Source: Eurosta solidaginis (taxonomy: Eukaryota > Arthropoda > Insecta > Diptera > Tephritidae). Taken from it: a stretch of DNA of 64,000 bases. The notes beneath the pieces were generated by a model. The model did no database searches, had not been told where the DNA came from, and saw only the letters and a program-made list of their open reading frames with translations. This document shows positions 20,839 to 33,378 of the stretch, piece by piece; position 1 is the first letter of the stretch, and every line of letters starts with the position of its first letter. Made by a program: the position numbers and the translations under genes. The stretch lies in the NCBI RefSeq assembly GCF_040869045.1, contig NC_090324.1, forward strand, positions 57,751,346-57,815,345, in the 5' to 3' direction.

Positions 20839-22392
20839 ATGGAAAATTATTTCCGATCAGCTGAGTTAATCTCAGAGTTTGAACAGCAGTACAGCCTTAT
20901 TCCAGAGGAAAGTCATAATAAGCACACTCTTGCGATACAGCAAGAAGAGTTGCGCGCCTTATGGAAGAAGGTTAAGTCTGTGTTTGACTCACTGATGGGA
21001 TCAGAAGATGTCGACGCAAATGATGTGTTGGCCATCCGGAAAAAACATATGTCTACCTACGCAATATATATGCGATGCTTATCCACAATATCTGCCGAGG
21101 CAGAGAAATTTAAAAAAGTAGAGAATAGTGCTATCTCTGAGCAAGCACCCCCAGCTGCACCTCGCGGGCATAAGATCCGCCTCCCTCCTTGCGACACTGA
21201 GATTTTCAAAGGTGACTATTTATCATGGCCAACCTTTCGTGACCTGTTTACTGCTATATACATAAATAATTCCGACTTACAGGGGGTGGAGAAATTGTTC
21301 CATCTGAACAACAAGACACAGGGCGAGGCCAAAGATATTGTAAAAAAATGCCCTCTAACAAATGATGGGTTCGATATGGCCTGGAAAAACCTCTGCGAAA
21401 GATATGAAAACAAGCGTATATTAGTAAACACGCAATTACAAATTCTTTTTAATTTAAAGAAGGTAGAGAGTGAGTGTGGGAGCGCGTTAAAGAAATTACA
21501 TAGCGATATAAACAATTGTCTATCGTCCCTCAAGTGTCACAAAATCGACACATCCAATTGGGATGCAATACTAACATATTTGTGTTCGACAAAGTTACCG
21601 GAAAGTACCCTGGCTCTATGGGAACAAAGCATAGACCATAAAATGGACATATCTAAATGGGAAGATATGGACAAATTTCTATCAAATAGGTTTCAGACAC
21701 TGGAAACAGTGTCTAGCTTCACCGGAACTAACGCCCAAAAGGGACAAAAGCCAGCGAATACTCGGCATACAACCGAAACCCCCATAAAAAGACTTGGTGC
21801 CTTCCAAACGAAGGTATCAAAAGCTACCTCAAAATCAACATCAAGGGTTTTTTGCAAAATGTGCAAAGCTGAACACAGGTTACGGAATTGTCCGCGATTC
21901 TGTGATCTGACCCCAGTGGAGAGAATCAACTTCATCAAATCCACGGGGGGATTCCTGAACTGTTTATCCCAAGGACACACAGTGACGAGGTGCACCAGTT
22001 CGTACAACTGCGCCAAATGCCACTCTCTTCACCACACGCTCCTGCATGCGGATACAGTTCAGCAAACTACGAGGCGCAATCCATTTAAAGACGCGGATAA
22101 TATCCCGTCAACTTCAGCACAAGCACAAAGGAGACAGGAATCGGGGCAACCAAATACTTCTGCGAACCAGAATGTAAATTCCTGTCATGCTCATTCCAGC
22201 ACAGGCGTGCTATTAGGAACTGCTCGCGTACACATTCATTATAATGGTACCGACTTCTCCGCGCGGGCACTAATTGATTCAGGGTCTGAATGGTCTTTCA
22301 TGACAGAACGACTAAAACGCAGAATCAATTTTCCGCAAGGAAAATGCATGCCCAAGTCTCAGGCATCACCAACGCAGTATCTGCTCAAGTGA
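20839..22392 (+). CDS. gag: BEL Gag and start of protease
   Basis: The 517-residue frame from ATG 20839 encodes BEL/Pao Gag. A helical N-terminal region is followed by the DUF1759-like capsid segment (LPPCDTEIFKGDYLSWPTF, near residue 115). From about residue 335 come CxxC/H zinc knuckles (FCKMCKAEHRLRNCPRF; NCAKCHSLHHTLLH). It ends in the aspartic protease, with ALIDSGSEWSFM near residue 476. Gag forms the particle and binds RNA; the protease cleaves the polyprotein. BEL elements normally have a single gag-pol frame. Here the frame is lost ~55 bp before the stop, near 22337, by a one-base change. Pol continues in the overlapping frame from 22290, so this is either a mutation or a sequencing indel. 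Confidence 0.88.
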   Translation: MENYFRSAELISEFEQQYSLIPEESHNKHTLAIQQEELRALWKKVKSVFDSLMGSEDVDANDVLAIRKKHMSTYAIYMRCLSTISAEAEKFKKVENSAISEQAPPAAPRGHKIRLPPCDTEIFKGDYLSWPTFRDLFTAIYINNSDLQGVEKLFHLNNKTQGEAKDIVKKCPLTNDGFDMAWKNLCERYENKRILVNTQLQILFNLKKVESECGSALKKLHSDINNCLSSLKCHKIDTSNWDAILTYLCSTKLPESTLALWEQSIDHKMDISKWEDMDKFLSNRFQTLETVSSFTGTNAQKGQKPANTRHTTETPIKRLGAFQTKVSKATSKSTSRVFCKMCKAEHRLRNCPRFCDLTPVERINFIKSTGGFLNCLSQGHTVTRCTSSYNCAKCHSLHHTLLHADTVQQTTRRNPFKDADNIPSTSAQAQRRQESGQPNTSANQNVNSCHAHSSTGVLLGTARVHIHYNGTDFSARALIDSGSEWSFMTERLKRRINFPQGKCMPKSQASPTQYLLK

Positions 22393-25300
22393 AAGAGGCA
22401 TCCACCATCGAGCTACGTTCACCAGTGGACCCATGCTTTAGCTTGACTACTCCTGTTCTAATTTTAGCCAAACTAACTGGGAATCTGCCATCCTGCCATA
22501 TCGAAACAATGACTATGCCGGCATTCCCAGACTTAGTTTTGGCAGACAAGAGGTTCTACGTCAATGAAGATGTAGACCTCATACTTGGTGGAGACATATA
22601 TCCCCAAATTATACTAAGCGGTCTAAAAAAGAATGTACTAAATACACTTCTGGCCCAAGAGACAGTGTTCGGTTGGATACTAACCGGTCGTATTGAAGCG
22701 CCGAATCCAACAAAGAACATAGTGTCGTTTTACAACGAAGTCGCGCTGGACAACCAACTAAAAGCATTCTGGGAGTTAGAAAATTTGCCAAAAGGCAAAA
22801 GCATTAATGCAGATGACGCATATTGCGAACAGCTGTATAAAGAAACAACAAGAAGAAACAAAGATGGGAGGTATGTAGTATCCCTCCAATTCAAGCAAGG
22901 CTACTCAGAAGAGTTGAGTTTAGGAGGATCCCTTAAGCGCGCATTCTCACAATATTATCGAAACGAGTCCCGGTTAATAAAAAATGCCGACTTAGGGAAA
23001 GAATATATTAGGGTACTCTCAGAATACGAGACGCTTGGACATATGGAAAAAATCAGCAGTGTCGTCGCGGCAGATGAAACAAATAATTACTTTCTGCCAC
23101 ACCACGCCGTTGTTAAAGCAGAAAGTATAACGACGAAAGTCCGAGTCGTTTTCAATGCCTCAAGCCCGACGGCTAATGGCACCAGCCTAAACGACATTCT
23201 CCTCCCTGGTCCAATACTACAAGCAGATCTCCCAATTCTTATTCTACGTTGGAGACTCTATCGATACGTCTTTAATAGCGATATAGAGAAAATGTATAGG
23301 CAAATTTGGATGGATGCCAACCATACCAAACTTCAGAGGATTGTTTTCCGAAAGGACATTAGTAAACCAATAGGCGTCTACGAGTTAAAGACTATACCGT
23401 TCGGGGTTAACTGCGCTCCATACCTGGCCATCAGAACGCTTCTACAGCTAGCTGACGATGTGGAACATTCCCATCCAACAGCATCGAGCATCCTGCGAGA
23501 ATGCATGTATGTAGACGACGTATTAGCGGGAGGACACAGCATCGCATTGACCATTAAGGCAAGGGATGAAATACGACAGGTACTACAGTCAGCTGGTTTT
23601 CCACTTCGGAAATGGAAATCAAACTCGGAGGCAGTTCTAAAAGACATCCCGAAAACTGATCGACTAAGCGAAGACTTTCTGGCGTTCGAAGACACCAGCA
23701 CCGTGAAGGCATTGGGCATAAGATGGAACGCCCACTCCGATCTCTTTTATTTTAAAGCAGGACCATTGGAGGATCAAGAAAAACTAACTAAGCGAGAAAT
23801 ATTGTCAGCCATCGCCAAGCTGTTCGACCCATTAGGGTGGCTCGCCCCAATTGTCATAGTGGCGAAAATATTAACGCAGAATATTTGGTTAGAAGGCACC
23901 GGATGGGATGAGCCTGTCTCACCAAATACATTAGAACGGTGGAAAACCTTCACCCAACACTATGGCGAAGTAGATAACATACGGATACCGCGGTGGGTAA
24001 ATTTTTCCCCGGAAGGCGAAATAGAAATCCACGGTTTCTGTGACGCTTCCGAGAAAGCATATGCTGCAGCGATATATATGCGCGTAAAAAGAGACGATCA
24101 GGTGTTCATAAACTTACTCTTAGCAAAAACCAGAGTAGCTCCAGTGAAAACCATCTCGCTACCACGTTTAGAACTCTGCGGCGCCGTGCTTCTCGCAGAA
24201 ATGATGGAATCCATATTCCGAAATATTCATTTGGGACCAGTAAAAGTTCACCTCTGGACAGATTCAACCATCGTACTCGCATGGATACGCAAGCCGCCTT
24301 GTACTTGGTCAACCTTCGTCGCACATCGAATCACCAAGATCCTCGATATGGTCGGTAATAAGGACTGGCTTCACGTTGACTCGGAATCTAACCCAGCAGA
24401 CTTAGGGAGCAGAGGACTACTAGCGTCAGATTTGGTCAACAATTCGTTGTGGTGGCAGGGTCCTTCTTGGCTACAAGAAGACAATTCTCACTGGCCAGCA
24501 CAAGATGCCCATTACAACACGTCCGTTGAGGAAAAGAGGGCACAATCTTATGCCACAACAAGGGTAGATCATACAGATATTCTTGAACGATTTTCAGATT
24601 TGCCACGAGCTTTGAAAGTCTTATCTTATGTTAGGAGATTCTATAAAAGAACGCATCCTAAAACCAAAGCAGTGTTCCAAGAAAAGTCGTGCATAATCTC
24701 AGCCGATGAGATTAAGGCAACGACTCAAGCATTAATACGAGTTTGCCAGAAACAATTTTACGGTACCGAATATTTAAAATTAAAGAATAGGGAACCTATT
24801 GATCGGAAGAGTGAAATCCTGTCACTCAACCCATACATCGACAAAGACGACATTATCAGAACAGGAGGGCGTCTAGGGGCTTCAAAAGACATGTCATTCA
24901 ACGAGCGGCATCCGATCATCTTGCCTTACAATTGCAGGCTGTCTCACCTTGCAGTCGTGATGATTCATCATGATTCCCTTCATGACGAGAACCAGCTCAT
25001 GCTCCGCCTTATTCGAACCCAGTATTGGATTCCGAAGGTCAAGACAATGATCAGAGCCATCATCCACAATTGCAAAACCTGCATTATTCACAGGAAGCAG
25101 GCGCAGTCCCAACTTATGGGTACCCTTCCCTGCGAACGCACCACTTTTACCCGCGCGTTCACCAATACCGGGGTAGATTTCGCGGGGCCTTTCGACATCA
25201 AAAGCTACCGCGGTAGGGGATGTCGACTGTCCAAAGGCTACGTATGCCTATTTGTTTGTTTCTCCACTAAGGCCATCCACCTAGAGGCCACTAGTGACCT

Positions 25301-26099
25301 GAGCACCCCATGCTTCCTCGCAGCCTTTTCGCGTTTTATCGCGAGAAGAGGATGTCCAAAAAACATCTACTCCGACAATGGTACGAACTTTGTCGGATCT
25401 TCCCGATCTCTACGATCGGAATTCAAAGCCTTCCTGGCAGAAAGCCGAGACAAAACAGTCTCCAAGTATAGCCATCAAGCATTAACTTGGCATTTTATTC
25501 CCGCCGGCGCTCCGCATATGGGCGGCCTGTGGGAAGCGGGAGTGAAGAGCTTCAAAAGCCACTTCAAAAAGGTCGCTTCTCTCCATAAATATACCATGGA
25601 GGAGTTCCAAACCCTTTTATGCCGGATCGAGGCATGCCTAAATTCACGGCCTCTCAGCCCGGCGTCCAATGACCCAACGGACCTGGAGCCACTAACCCCA
25701 GGACATTTCCTCACCGGCAGCCATCTTCTGGCGCCGCCAGAACCGGATGCGAACGAAAGCCCTGCCTCCATGCTAAATAGATAGCAGAAGCTCAAGGCCC
25801 TCCATCAAACCTTCTGCCGGCGATGGAAAACCGAATATTTATCCGAACTCCAAAAACGAGTGAAGTGGAAGCATCCCAAGGAAAATCTAAAAGTGGGAGA
25901 TCTCGCTGTCCTCAAAGAGGACAACTTATCTCCCAACGAATGGAGGTTAGGTAGAGTCGTCAACGTACACCCCGGCGAAGATAACCGAGTACGTGTTGTC
26001 GACCTCAGAACCGAGAAGGGTCAAGTCAGACGACCTTTGGTCAAACTGATCCTTCTTCCCACGGAGACAGACTGTGAGAGAACCACGTGCTCCTCTTAA
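22338..26099 (+). pseudogene. pol: BEL Pol: protease end, RT, RNase H, integrase; one stop
   Basis: The open frame covers 22290-25784; true Pol sequence starts where Gag is left, near 22338. Order: rest of protease (VDLILGGDIYPQI near 22570); RT with FNSDIEKMYRQI near 23271 and CMYVDDVLAGG near 23503, both catalytic Asp of YVDD present; RNase H near 24030-24400 (GFCDASEKAYAAA; LWTDSTIVLAW). Then an integrase zinc finger (HHDSLHDENQ... CKTC near 25075) and catalytic core: GVDFAGPF, YSDNGTNFVGS, GGLWEAGVKSFK. A TAG at 25782-25784 stands where a Trp is usual (LNR-stop-QKLKALHQ), and the same frame continues to 26099 with the integrase C-terminus. All catalytic residues are intact, so apart from the frameshift and the stop the enzyme set looks complete. 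Confidence 0.88.
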
Positions 26100-26866
26100 C
26101 AATCCCTCCGTTCTTCCACATACCTCCTTTCAGAAAAATCAAAAAAAATCACCCTCGTCTTCACATTTTCCAAAAGTCAACCCCATTCACTCGTTATCCC
26201 ATAACGAGGACATCATAGAAACCTACCGCAGAAGGGCGAACCGATCTGCCACAGAATCTAAGGGCTTTCGGCCTTTTGTAGATTTAAATTTCCCACAGTC
26301 ACTCGCTTCCCCCAGCGAGGATACCAGAACCCTAATACAGACCCACGGTCTACCCCAGAAAGCAGATGCACTCAGCCAAAGGCATGAGGCCAACAAAAGT
26401 TTTTGTCCAAGGGATAGGGACAGCCATATTTAGTGAATCGATAAAGAGTCATGTGCGTTTGCACATTCTCGAGCCGGAACATTCACCTCTCGAACGCTTC
26501 CATGAATACTTGACGGACAAGAACTTTCCGAAATTTCAGACTAAAAGGGTGAATACTCCCTGTGTAGCAGGACAGCACAAAAGCTTGGAATCTAAAGTTC
26601 TAAGACGAATTGGCAACATACTGCATTTTTTGAATAAAAGTCCAACGCGCGGCATTTTCTAAACAATTTCTGAAAGAGTGACCAACCCAACATGACCTTA
26701 TCAATCACGAAATGTTCTACTACTAGACTACTAGATTCTTCCCGCTTACTGGATTACGAATGGGAATTTCAAAACCCCAATCAAAAACGGAATCGTTTCG
26801 TAATTTCACATAAGTCAAAAAAAAAAATTTGGAAGTGGGAAAAGGTTCCCTAACCTTGAGCAGTAT
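26100..26866 (+). other. BEL post-pol region with short hairpins
   Basis: There is no recognisable protein; open stretches such as 26074-26433 have low-complexity Ser/Pro/His composition. Two short hairpins share flanks: CTCGTTAT-CCC-ATAACGAG at 26190-26208 and CTCGCT...AGCGAG at 26302-26319, both followed by GGA. A third inverted pair TTACGAA/TTCGTAA lies at about 26753-26800. Confidence 0.5.
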
Positions 26867-27095
26867 CCGGCACCCCTTACCACTGGTGGGGGGAAGTGCC
26901 GGACTTACAAAAGGTCGTTGAAAGCGGGAGGGCATCCCACCGGGTGGATGCTCCCCTTACCTCGAACAGTATCTGATACCCCTTACCTCTGGTGGGGGGA
27001 AGTGTCAGACTTGAGCGAGGCCTTAACTAACAAAACCAAACACATCACGCAGTATCTGCCACCCCTTACCACTGGTGGGGGGAAGTAGCAGACTG
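26861..27095 (+). repeat. Three dispersed hairpin repeats with compensatory stem changes
   Basis: Each unit reads CAGTAT or GAGTAT-like, stem arm, CCCCTTACCACTGGTGGGGG, AAG, stem arm, GAC. Units lie at 26867-26902 (arms CCGGCA/TGCCGG), 26973-27008 (CTGATA/TGTCAG) and 27056-27091 (CTGCCA/TAGCAG). The outer arms differ between units but mostly keep pairing, while the central CCAC/GTGG and CCCC/GGGG parts are constant. Another inverted repeat (GCATCC...GGATGC, 26932-26952) sits between units 1 and 2. Confidence 0.75.
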
Positions 27096-27124
27096 ACGCA
27101 ACGTTTTCCCTACCTGACGCAATC

Positions 27125-27666
27125 TCAACGTCAAAAAATAGTCTTCAGTATTCTTCTAAACCAGCCCATGTATTCCTTTCAATAAAACCTTTAACAACAC
27201 CCCATATCGACTTTTTACCTTTGACTTGATCATACACTGACAGCATTGTATGATCATCAACAGTTCTTACAAGGCAATAGTGCATTTAGACATTGAAACT
27301 ATCGGCATATGGAATGCCAGCATTAACACTAGTTACACCTATGGAATACAATTCACCCGTTTCACGCATCTCTTGGTTTTCAGTCACCTTAGACACTTTG
27401 GGTCCCACGGAAGCCAATAATTGCACAGTTAAATAAATAGTACGTGTATTCTTGCCTTCATTATTGGTTAACCAATCGTTGAAAGACATATTTTCAGTTT
27501 CCGCGCTGCATGAAATTCCAAAAAGAATATCGATTTTGAAAAAAAAAAAAAAAATCATGCGAAATAGCGTATCGACATTAATTGGAAGTATTGTCTGTTC
27601 TAATTGACGGCCTTCATGTGTTGATGAGCATTCATCTGTCACAATAAATGGAACAATGTATCGCAA
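27125..27666 (-). pseudogene. Fragment of a GRAMD1-like gene: ASTER (VASt) lipid-transfer domain
   Basis: Reading leftwards from 27666: HEGRQLEQTILPINVDTLF, then after a break SAETENMSFNDWL, SVGPKVSKVTENQEM, and NAGIPYADSFNV. After a stop near 27297 come HYCLVRTVDDHTM and KSIWGVVKGFIERNTWAGLEEY. This is the order of an ASTER/VASt domain, the sterol-transfer module of GRAMD1/Aster proteins at ER-plasma membrane contacts. A poly(T) plus ACATGCAG-like acceptor (27490-27555) between DTLFRMIF and SAETEN looks like the 3' end of an intron without its donor. The copy has stops and no GRAM or membrane segment, and lies antisense to BEL. The family assignment is from recalled motifs. Confidence 0.6.
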
Positions 27667-27724
27667 GTGAAAGCACTACGCACATTCGCGCGTACTAAAT
27701 CTCACACAGAACAAAATACCAATT

Positions 27725-29605
<1,881 letters not shown>

Positions 29606-30277
29606 AAATGAAATAAAAGAATACAAAATTAGGAAAATTTATAAAAATATAAAAAGGGAACGATACTAGTATACTTACCCAGCACATTTTTTCTTCATAA
29701 AGAAAATTCATTAAAAAATTTCGGTATACTCATTTCCATGAATGAATGACATTTTTGAATGAACGAATCAAGGTTGCCACTCGATGACATTTGCTTGTGT
29801 CTTTCCTTACGCCGTGAACACATTGCGCGCGACCCCATGGGATCACAAAGCGGATCCGCGGGATCCAGCAACTAGAGTGTTAGGACCCGAACAACCACTC
29901 GAGACCGAAATGATTTTCGACTTTATTTGCATGGTTTTCTTTGTTGACGGGTTAGTGAAGAATCAAAATGTCAAGCATAAACAAAATATGTCCCGAGACA
30001 TGTTCAGGATAGAAACTGTTTTTGTGTTTTTTTTTTGAAGTTCTGACACAGTTTCGTCAGTCTCTTTAGCCTGGAACCCAAAAAGTCCTACGCGGACCAG
30101 GGAGGTGCCCGACACACCGTACCAACCGCCATGGTTCGGGACACACAAAAAAAAAAACCAAACAACCAAAAAAAAAAAAAGGAAAAAACATTGTCCATTC
30201 ACCGTCCAACAATTACCATTTATTTGTTCAAAATTACATTCACACACCACCAAAGCCAGAAACCGACTTGACCCCGC
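29606..30277. other. Non-coding stretch between captured fragments
   Basis: AT-rich to about 29760, then moderately GC-rich. It includes a probable intron piece of the Trf4-1 copy (29606-29700) and A-rich runs at 30150-30185. Short open frames here show no family motifs, and no repeat partner is seen elsewhere in the window. Confidence 0.4.
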
Positions 30278-30625
30278 TTACTGCGAGCTATGCTTTCGCT
30301 GGCGATGCAACCCCAGCGAGGAAGCCGAGGGGTATCGCCTCCCGCAGCTGCACTTATAGGGTGCGAAACCCATGTGGAGGTTGAGGTGGGCCTTCAATGT
30401 CGTAAAGCAGCTGAGCGTGTGCCCACACACCCGGCACACAAATTCCTGGCCGCCCGCGGAGTCTGCGCGCACCCAAAAGACCCCCTCTTAACCCCGATAA
30501 AAGCGGGTGTACCACGAGGGTCCCTCGTCATAATACCGCACCTTCAAGATTATACGGTTGTAGTTTCGTGGCACATTCAAGAATGTGACGCGAAGATTGG
30601 GACGAATTTCGAACGATGCCCTGAA
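30278..30625 (-). pseudogene. C2H2 zinc-finger protein fragment
   Basis: The last 64 residues (30472-30278) hold one standard finger, CRVCGHTLSCFTTLKAHLNL followed by His, and a second, tighter finger YKCSCGRRYPSASSLGLHRQ with a final His. The frame continues upstream to about 30625 (NVPRNYNRIILKVRYYDEG, then WYTRFYRG), broken only by a TAA at 30488-30490. No ATG is evident. C2H2 fingers usually bind DNA or RNA. Whether this is a third captured host gene or part of another retroelement is unclear. It is antisense to BEL. Confidence 0.5.
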
Positions 30626-30754
30626 ACGAAAAGGAAAGAGAGTGGTATAATTATATTATGGAAGATGATCCCATAACCAAAAAAAAGGGCCTACAACCCA
30701 CATACTCACATGCTTTTTCTCCTTGGGTGAAACTTGCCACTTCGCTTGTCACGC

Positions 30755-30786
30755 TATAAATGCCGGTTATGTGCACAGACTCAGCG
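30755..30786 (+). promoter_or_regulatory. Possible core promoter (TATAAA plus TCAGC)
   Basis: TATAAA at 30755-30760 lies 26 bp before ACTCAGC (30779-30785). It could drive the gag/protease-like ORF at 31442 through a ~650-bp leader. The evidence is spacing and consensus only. Confidence 0.3.
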
Positions 30787-31441
30787 AGTATAACAACACA
30801 AATATACGATTCTGCCAGACAAACAGCAGCAAATGAGTAACATCAAAAGCGCTGATCACATGAACAGCGGTCGACGACAAGCCGAATTTCACAAAACAAA
30901 ATACCAAAAAAAAAAAAATGATTCCTTCTACAAATTTTTCTCTTCGTCCAAAACGAAGATTTATTTCTTTATTTTTTCTTTACATATCACACAATTTGCT
31001 GTTCAAACATTTTTTTTGTGGCGGGCAGAAAAGTTGTCGGTTTTTTAGCACCAACAATACAAATAACAATGACTCGCAAGATCCCACATGATACACTCTC
31101 TACCCGGTTCGGTACCAAAATGTGAGCACCAAGCAACTTAAATGTCAATTTTTCTGTAGCACTAGTATGCCTGACGAGCTGAAGCGCTACCGGATGACAC
31201 AAAATTAAACAGAATAAGGCACTAATGACCCAGGCACATAACGTGCGGGGAAAGAAGCAACGCACATAACGTACGCGAGATGAATATATTCTCGTAGGCG
31301 TTTAGACATGTTTTCACCCTACTCACGCGCGAAATTTCAAAAGCGCCGATAATAGAATTGGGGCTTACTCGCCACCAAAAGCGTGACACAGTCATAACAA
31401 CTCAACGAGTTTCCTTTATTTTCTTCCATACTCTCAATAGA
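30787..31441. other. Leader-like non-coding region
   Basis: No convincing ORF. A near-direct repeat CACATAACGTGCG / CACATAACGTACG occurs at about 31228 and 31263. GGTTCGGTACC lies near 31106. Nothing else is recognised. Confidence 0.35.
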
Positions 31442-32629
31442 ATGACTCGTTACGCTTCGCTAAGAAGGAGGACTGAGCGCCAGGCCGCTCGTTACCCAAA
31501 GCCGTGCCACTTATGCGACGCGAAACACCCAATCAGGTCTTGCCCGATCTACCGCGCGAAGTGGCCGCTGCAACGACTGCGCGAAATTATAAAGGCCAAG
31601 TACTGCCAAAACTGCCTTTCAATGGTACATCGTGCCAAAGACTGCACTAGCAAAGGAAGGTGCCGAAGATGTGGTAGCAATCATCATACCACGCTGCACC
31701 TTTCCATGGAGGACTTGTCGTCCGAGCCAGAGCCGCCGAAGAGCTGGTACCAGCTAGTCATGGAAGAAGAGGGAGAAGGTTATGAGCAGATGCCTACGAT
31801 GGAAGAGGTAGACGACGAGATGATGGATGAGGCGCTGTCTCTCCACGCGTCCGAGTCGGCCTTTGCAGAAGAACCACAACTGCCATCCGGGAGTGGAGCG
31901 GGCTCCCATATAGTAAATTCCGACACTAGGGGATCGGACCCGCGGCCGTTCCGCCCAACTACGCAACAACGAACGCAAGCACATCGACCAACGCGCGATC
32001 GTAGACTGGCCCCTCGGCCGCGCCAGCTACACGAGATACGACACGTGAAGGAAGACCATCGAGACGGTAGACTGGCCACTCGGCCGCGCCAGCTACCCCA
32101 ACACAGTTCCTTCCGGAACGGGGTCATTCCGGCCCGGGCCTCAGCCGGCCCAACTCTTCGGCCCATGGCTGCTCTGGCGCCGACTGCGATCGTGAAGGTG
32201 GAAGCCGGAGGGCGTCTGCACCTCATTCGTGCACTCATAGACGCATGTTCCCCCCGCACAACGATCGACCGCAGGCTGGCGCGAGAGTTAGCACTGCCGA
32301 CAACCAACGCCGACGGCGAAACCGGCTGTTTTATTCGTTTTAGAGGCAAACATGGGCAGAGTAAGACGGTGACGACTCACGCAGTCTGCGTCCACGAGTT
32401 CAGGCGCGTCAGTCCAACGTACAACGTCGACCCCAGCGTCGCGGCTCCTTACGAGCAGATCCGTCTTGCGGACCCCCACTTTTATGCGTCCACCCCAATT
32501 CGACTCGTCCTAGGCGGCGACGTCTACGCCGAAATCATGACGTCGGGCACATTGCCACCATCCTTCGGATCGCTGCTCGCGCAAAGCACGATCTTCGGGT
32601 GGGTACTCTCCGGGACCCACCCGATCTGA
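31442..32629 (+). CDS. Intact BEL-derived Gag zinc-knuckle/protease-like protein
   Basis: The 395-residue ORF starts at ATG 31442 (MTRYASLRRRTERQAARYPK). BEL-type zinc knuckles follow: CHLCDAKHPIRSCP, YCQNCLSMVHRAKDC, CRRCGSNHHTTLH (residues ~20-110). An acidic then Arg/Pro-rich linker has two copies of RLAxRPRQL. The C-terminal protease-like fold runs from HLIRALIDACSPRTTI (near 32220) to LVLGGDVYAEI and STIFGWVLSGTHPI. The active-site D-S/T-G is replaced by D-A-C, so proteolysis is unlikely. There is no RT after it: it stops at 32627-32629, with AATAAATG 70 bp downstream. It is GC-rich compared with its surroundings and free of stops, unlike most ORFs nearby. It may be a retained Gag-like RNA-binding factor or simply a truncated second BEL. 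Confidence 0.65.
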   Translation: MTRYASLRRRTERQAARYPKPCHLCDAKHPIRSCPIYRAKWPLQRLREIIKAKYCQNCLSMVHRAKDCTSKGRCRRCGSNHHTTLHLSMEDLSSEPEPPKSWYQLVMEEEGEGYEQMPTMEEVDDEMMDEALSLHASESAFAEEPQLPSGSGAGSHIVNSDTRGSDPRPFRPTTQQRTQAHRPTRDRRLAPRPRQLHEIRHVKEDHRDGRLATRPRQLPQHSSFRNGVIPARASAGPTLRPMAALAPTAIVKVEAGGRLHLIRALIDACSPRTTIDRRLARELALPTTNADGETGCFIRFRGKHGQSKTVTTHAVCVHEFRRVSPTYNVDPSVAAPYEQIRLADPHFYASTPIRLVLGGDVYAEIMTSGTLPPSFGSLLAQSTIFGWVLSGTHPI

Positions 32630-32918
32630 TATACCTCAATGGCTATTTAGAGTTAGTTAGCTGATGATAAGCTTATACATGTATATTGTAGTTTCCCGAA
32701 ATAAATGAAGTTTTATATAAATGGCAAGAAATATATGTTACGGTTTCCATTAATTTTTTTTTCTATCGTCCTAGCTCTAGGTCACGGCGAAGGCAAGGAG
32801 GATGCCGTCGCGCCATCCGGCGCGCACCATTTAATTTTAGAATCTAGTTTTAAGACAAATCGTGGTCGGGGACGCTCGGGCGGAGTCTGAGCTGTTGCGT
32901 ATCGCAAGGGGGCCGGCA
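32630..32918 (+). other. 3' UTR and polypurine region before BEL 3' LTR
   Basis: AATAAA at 32700-32705 may end the upstream ORF's transcript. A 61-codon frame (32705-32890) has a hydrophobic start (FPLIFFSIVLAL) but no other support. AAGGGGGCCGGCA at 32906-32918 abuts the LTR and probably includes the polypurine tract. Confidence 0.5.
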
Positions 32919-33373
32919 TGTTTAGGCCCGACGCCTAAATTCTCATTAATTTGCGCCACCCTAATAGCACCATATTATCGACGCCTAGTTCGCCCACCTG
33001 CATGTATATGTGTACATAGGTAGGGTTATGTTGTCCGTACACATATACATGCATGCCGGTACAACTATGTGGGGAAGCTTCCCCTTAAAACCGGAGACTT
33101 TTTCCGCGGTTCAACGGTTGTCCTCGACAAGGCAACCGTCTACTTTTTCCAGCGATCGTTGAGCGAACCAGAGCTAACACTGTCCGAGGAGCCCCGCCAC
33201 ATTTTATGACAAAGGTAAATTATTGTACTAATTTTAATTTTCACTTCAAATAAAATCATTATTATAACGAGAAATCTCTCTCGCCTCCTTTTCTTTTCTT
33301 TTTAAATTTAACCCAAACGCAATTGTGGTGCCTCCACTCCGTTGCCGAGTTTGCGACACACCATAATTGTTCA
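32919..33373 (+). repeat. BEL 3' LTR
   Basis: 455 bp, reads the same as 19159-19613. It is followed by the target duplication ATATG at 33374-33378. Confidence 0.92.
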
Positions 33374-33378
33374 ATATG

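Noticed and set aside
27227..27256. TGATCATACA...TGTATGATCA hairpin as a regulatory element
   Set aside because: On the minus strand it lies inside the ASTER-domain coding homology (DDHTMLSVYDQ), so it is most simply coding sequence.
31122..31266. TGTG...CACA segment resembling a short solo LTR with a nearby GGTACCGAACC on the minus strand
   Set aside because: The putative primer site is not adjacent, no partner LTR or target duplication is visible, and the right edge falls in a direct repeat.
31754..32479. Minus-strand open frames up to 189 codons
   Set aside because: They are shadows of the GC-rich gag/protease-like ORF and have biased composition with no motifs.
32705..32890. Secreted peptide gene with a hydrophobic N-terminus
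   Set aside because: Only 61 codons, no homology recognised, and it overlaps the likely polyadenylation signal and pre-LTR region.
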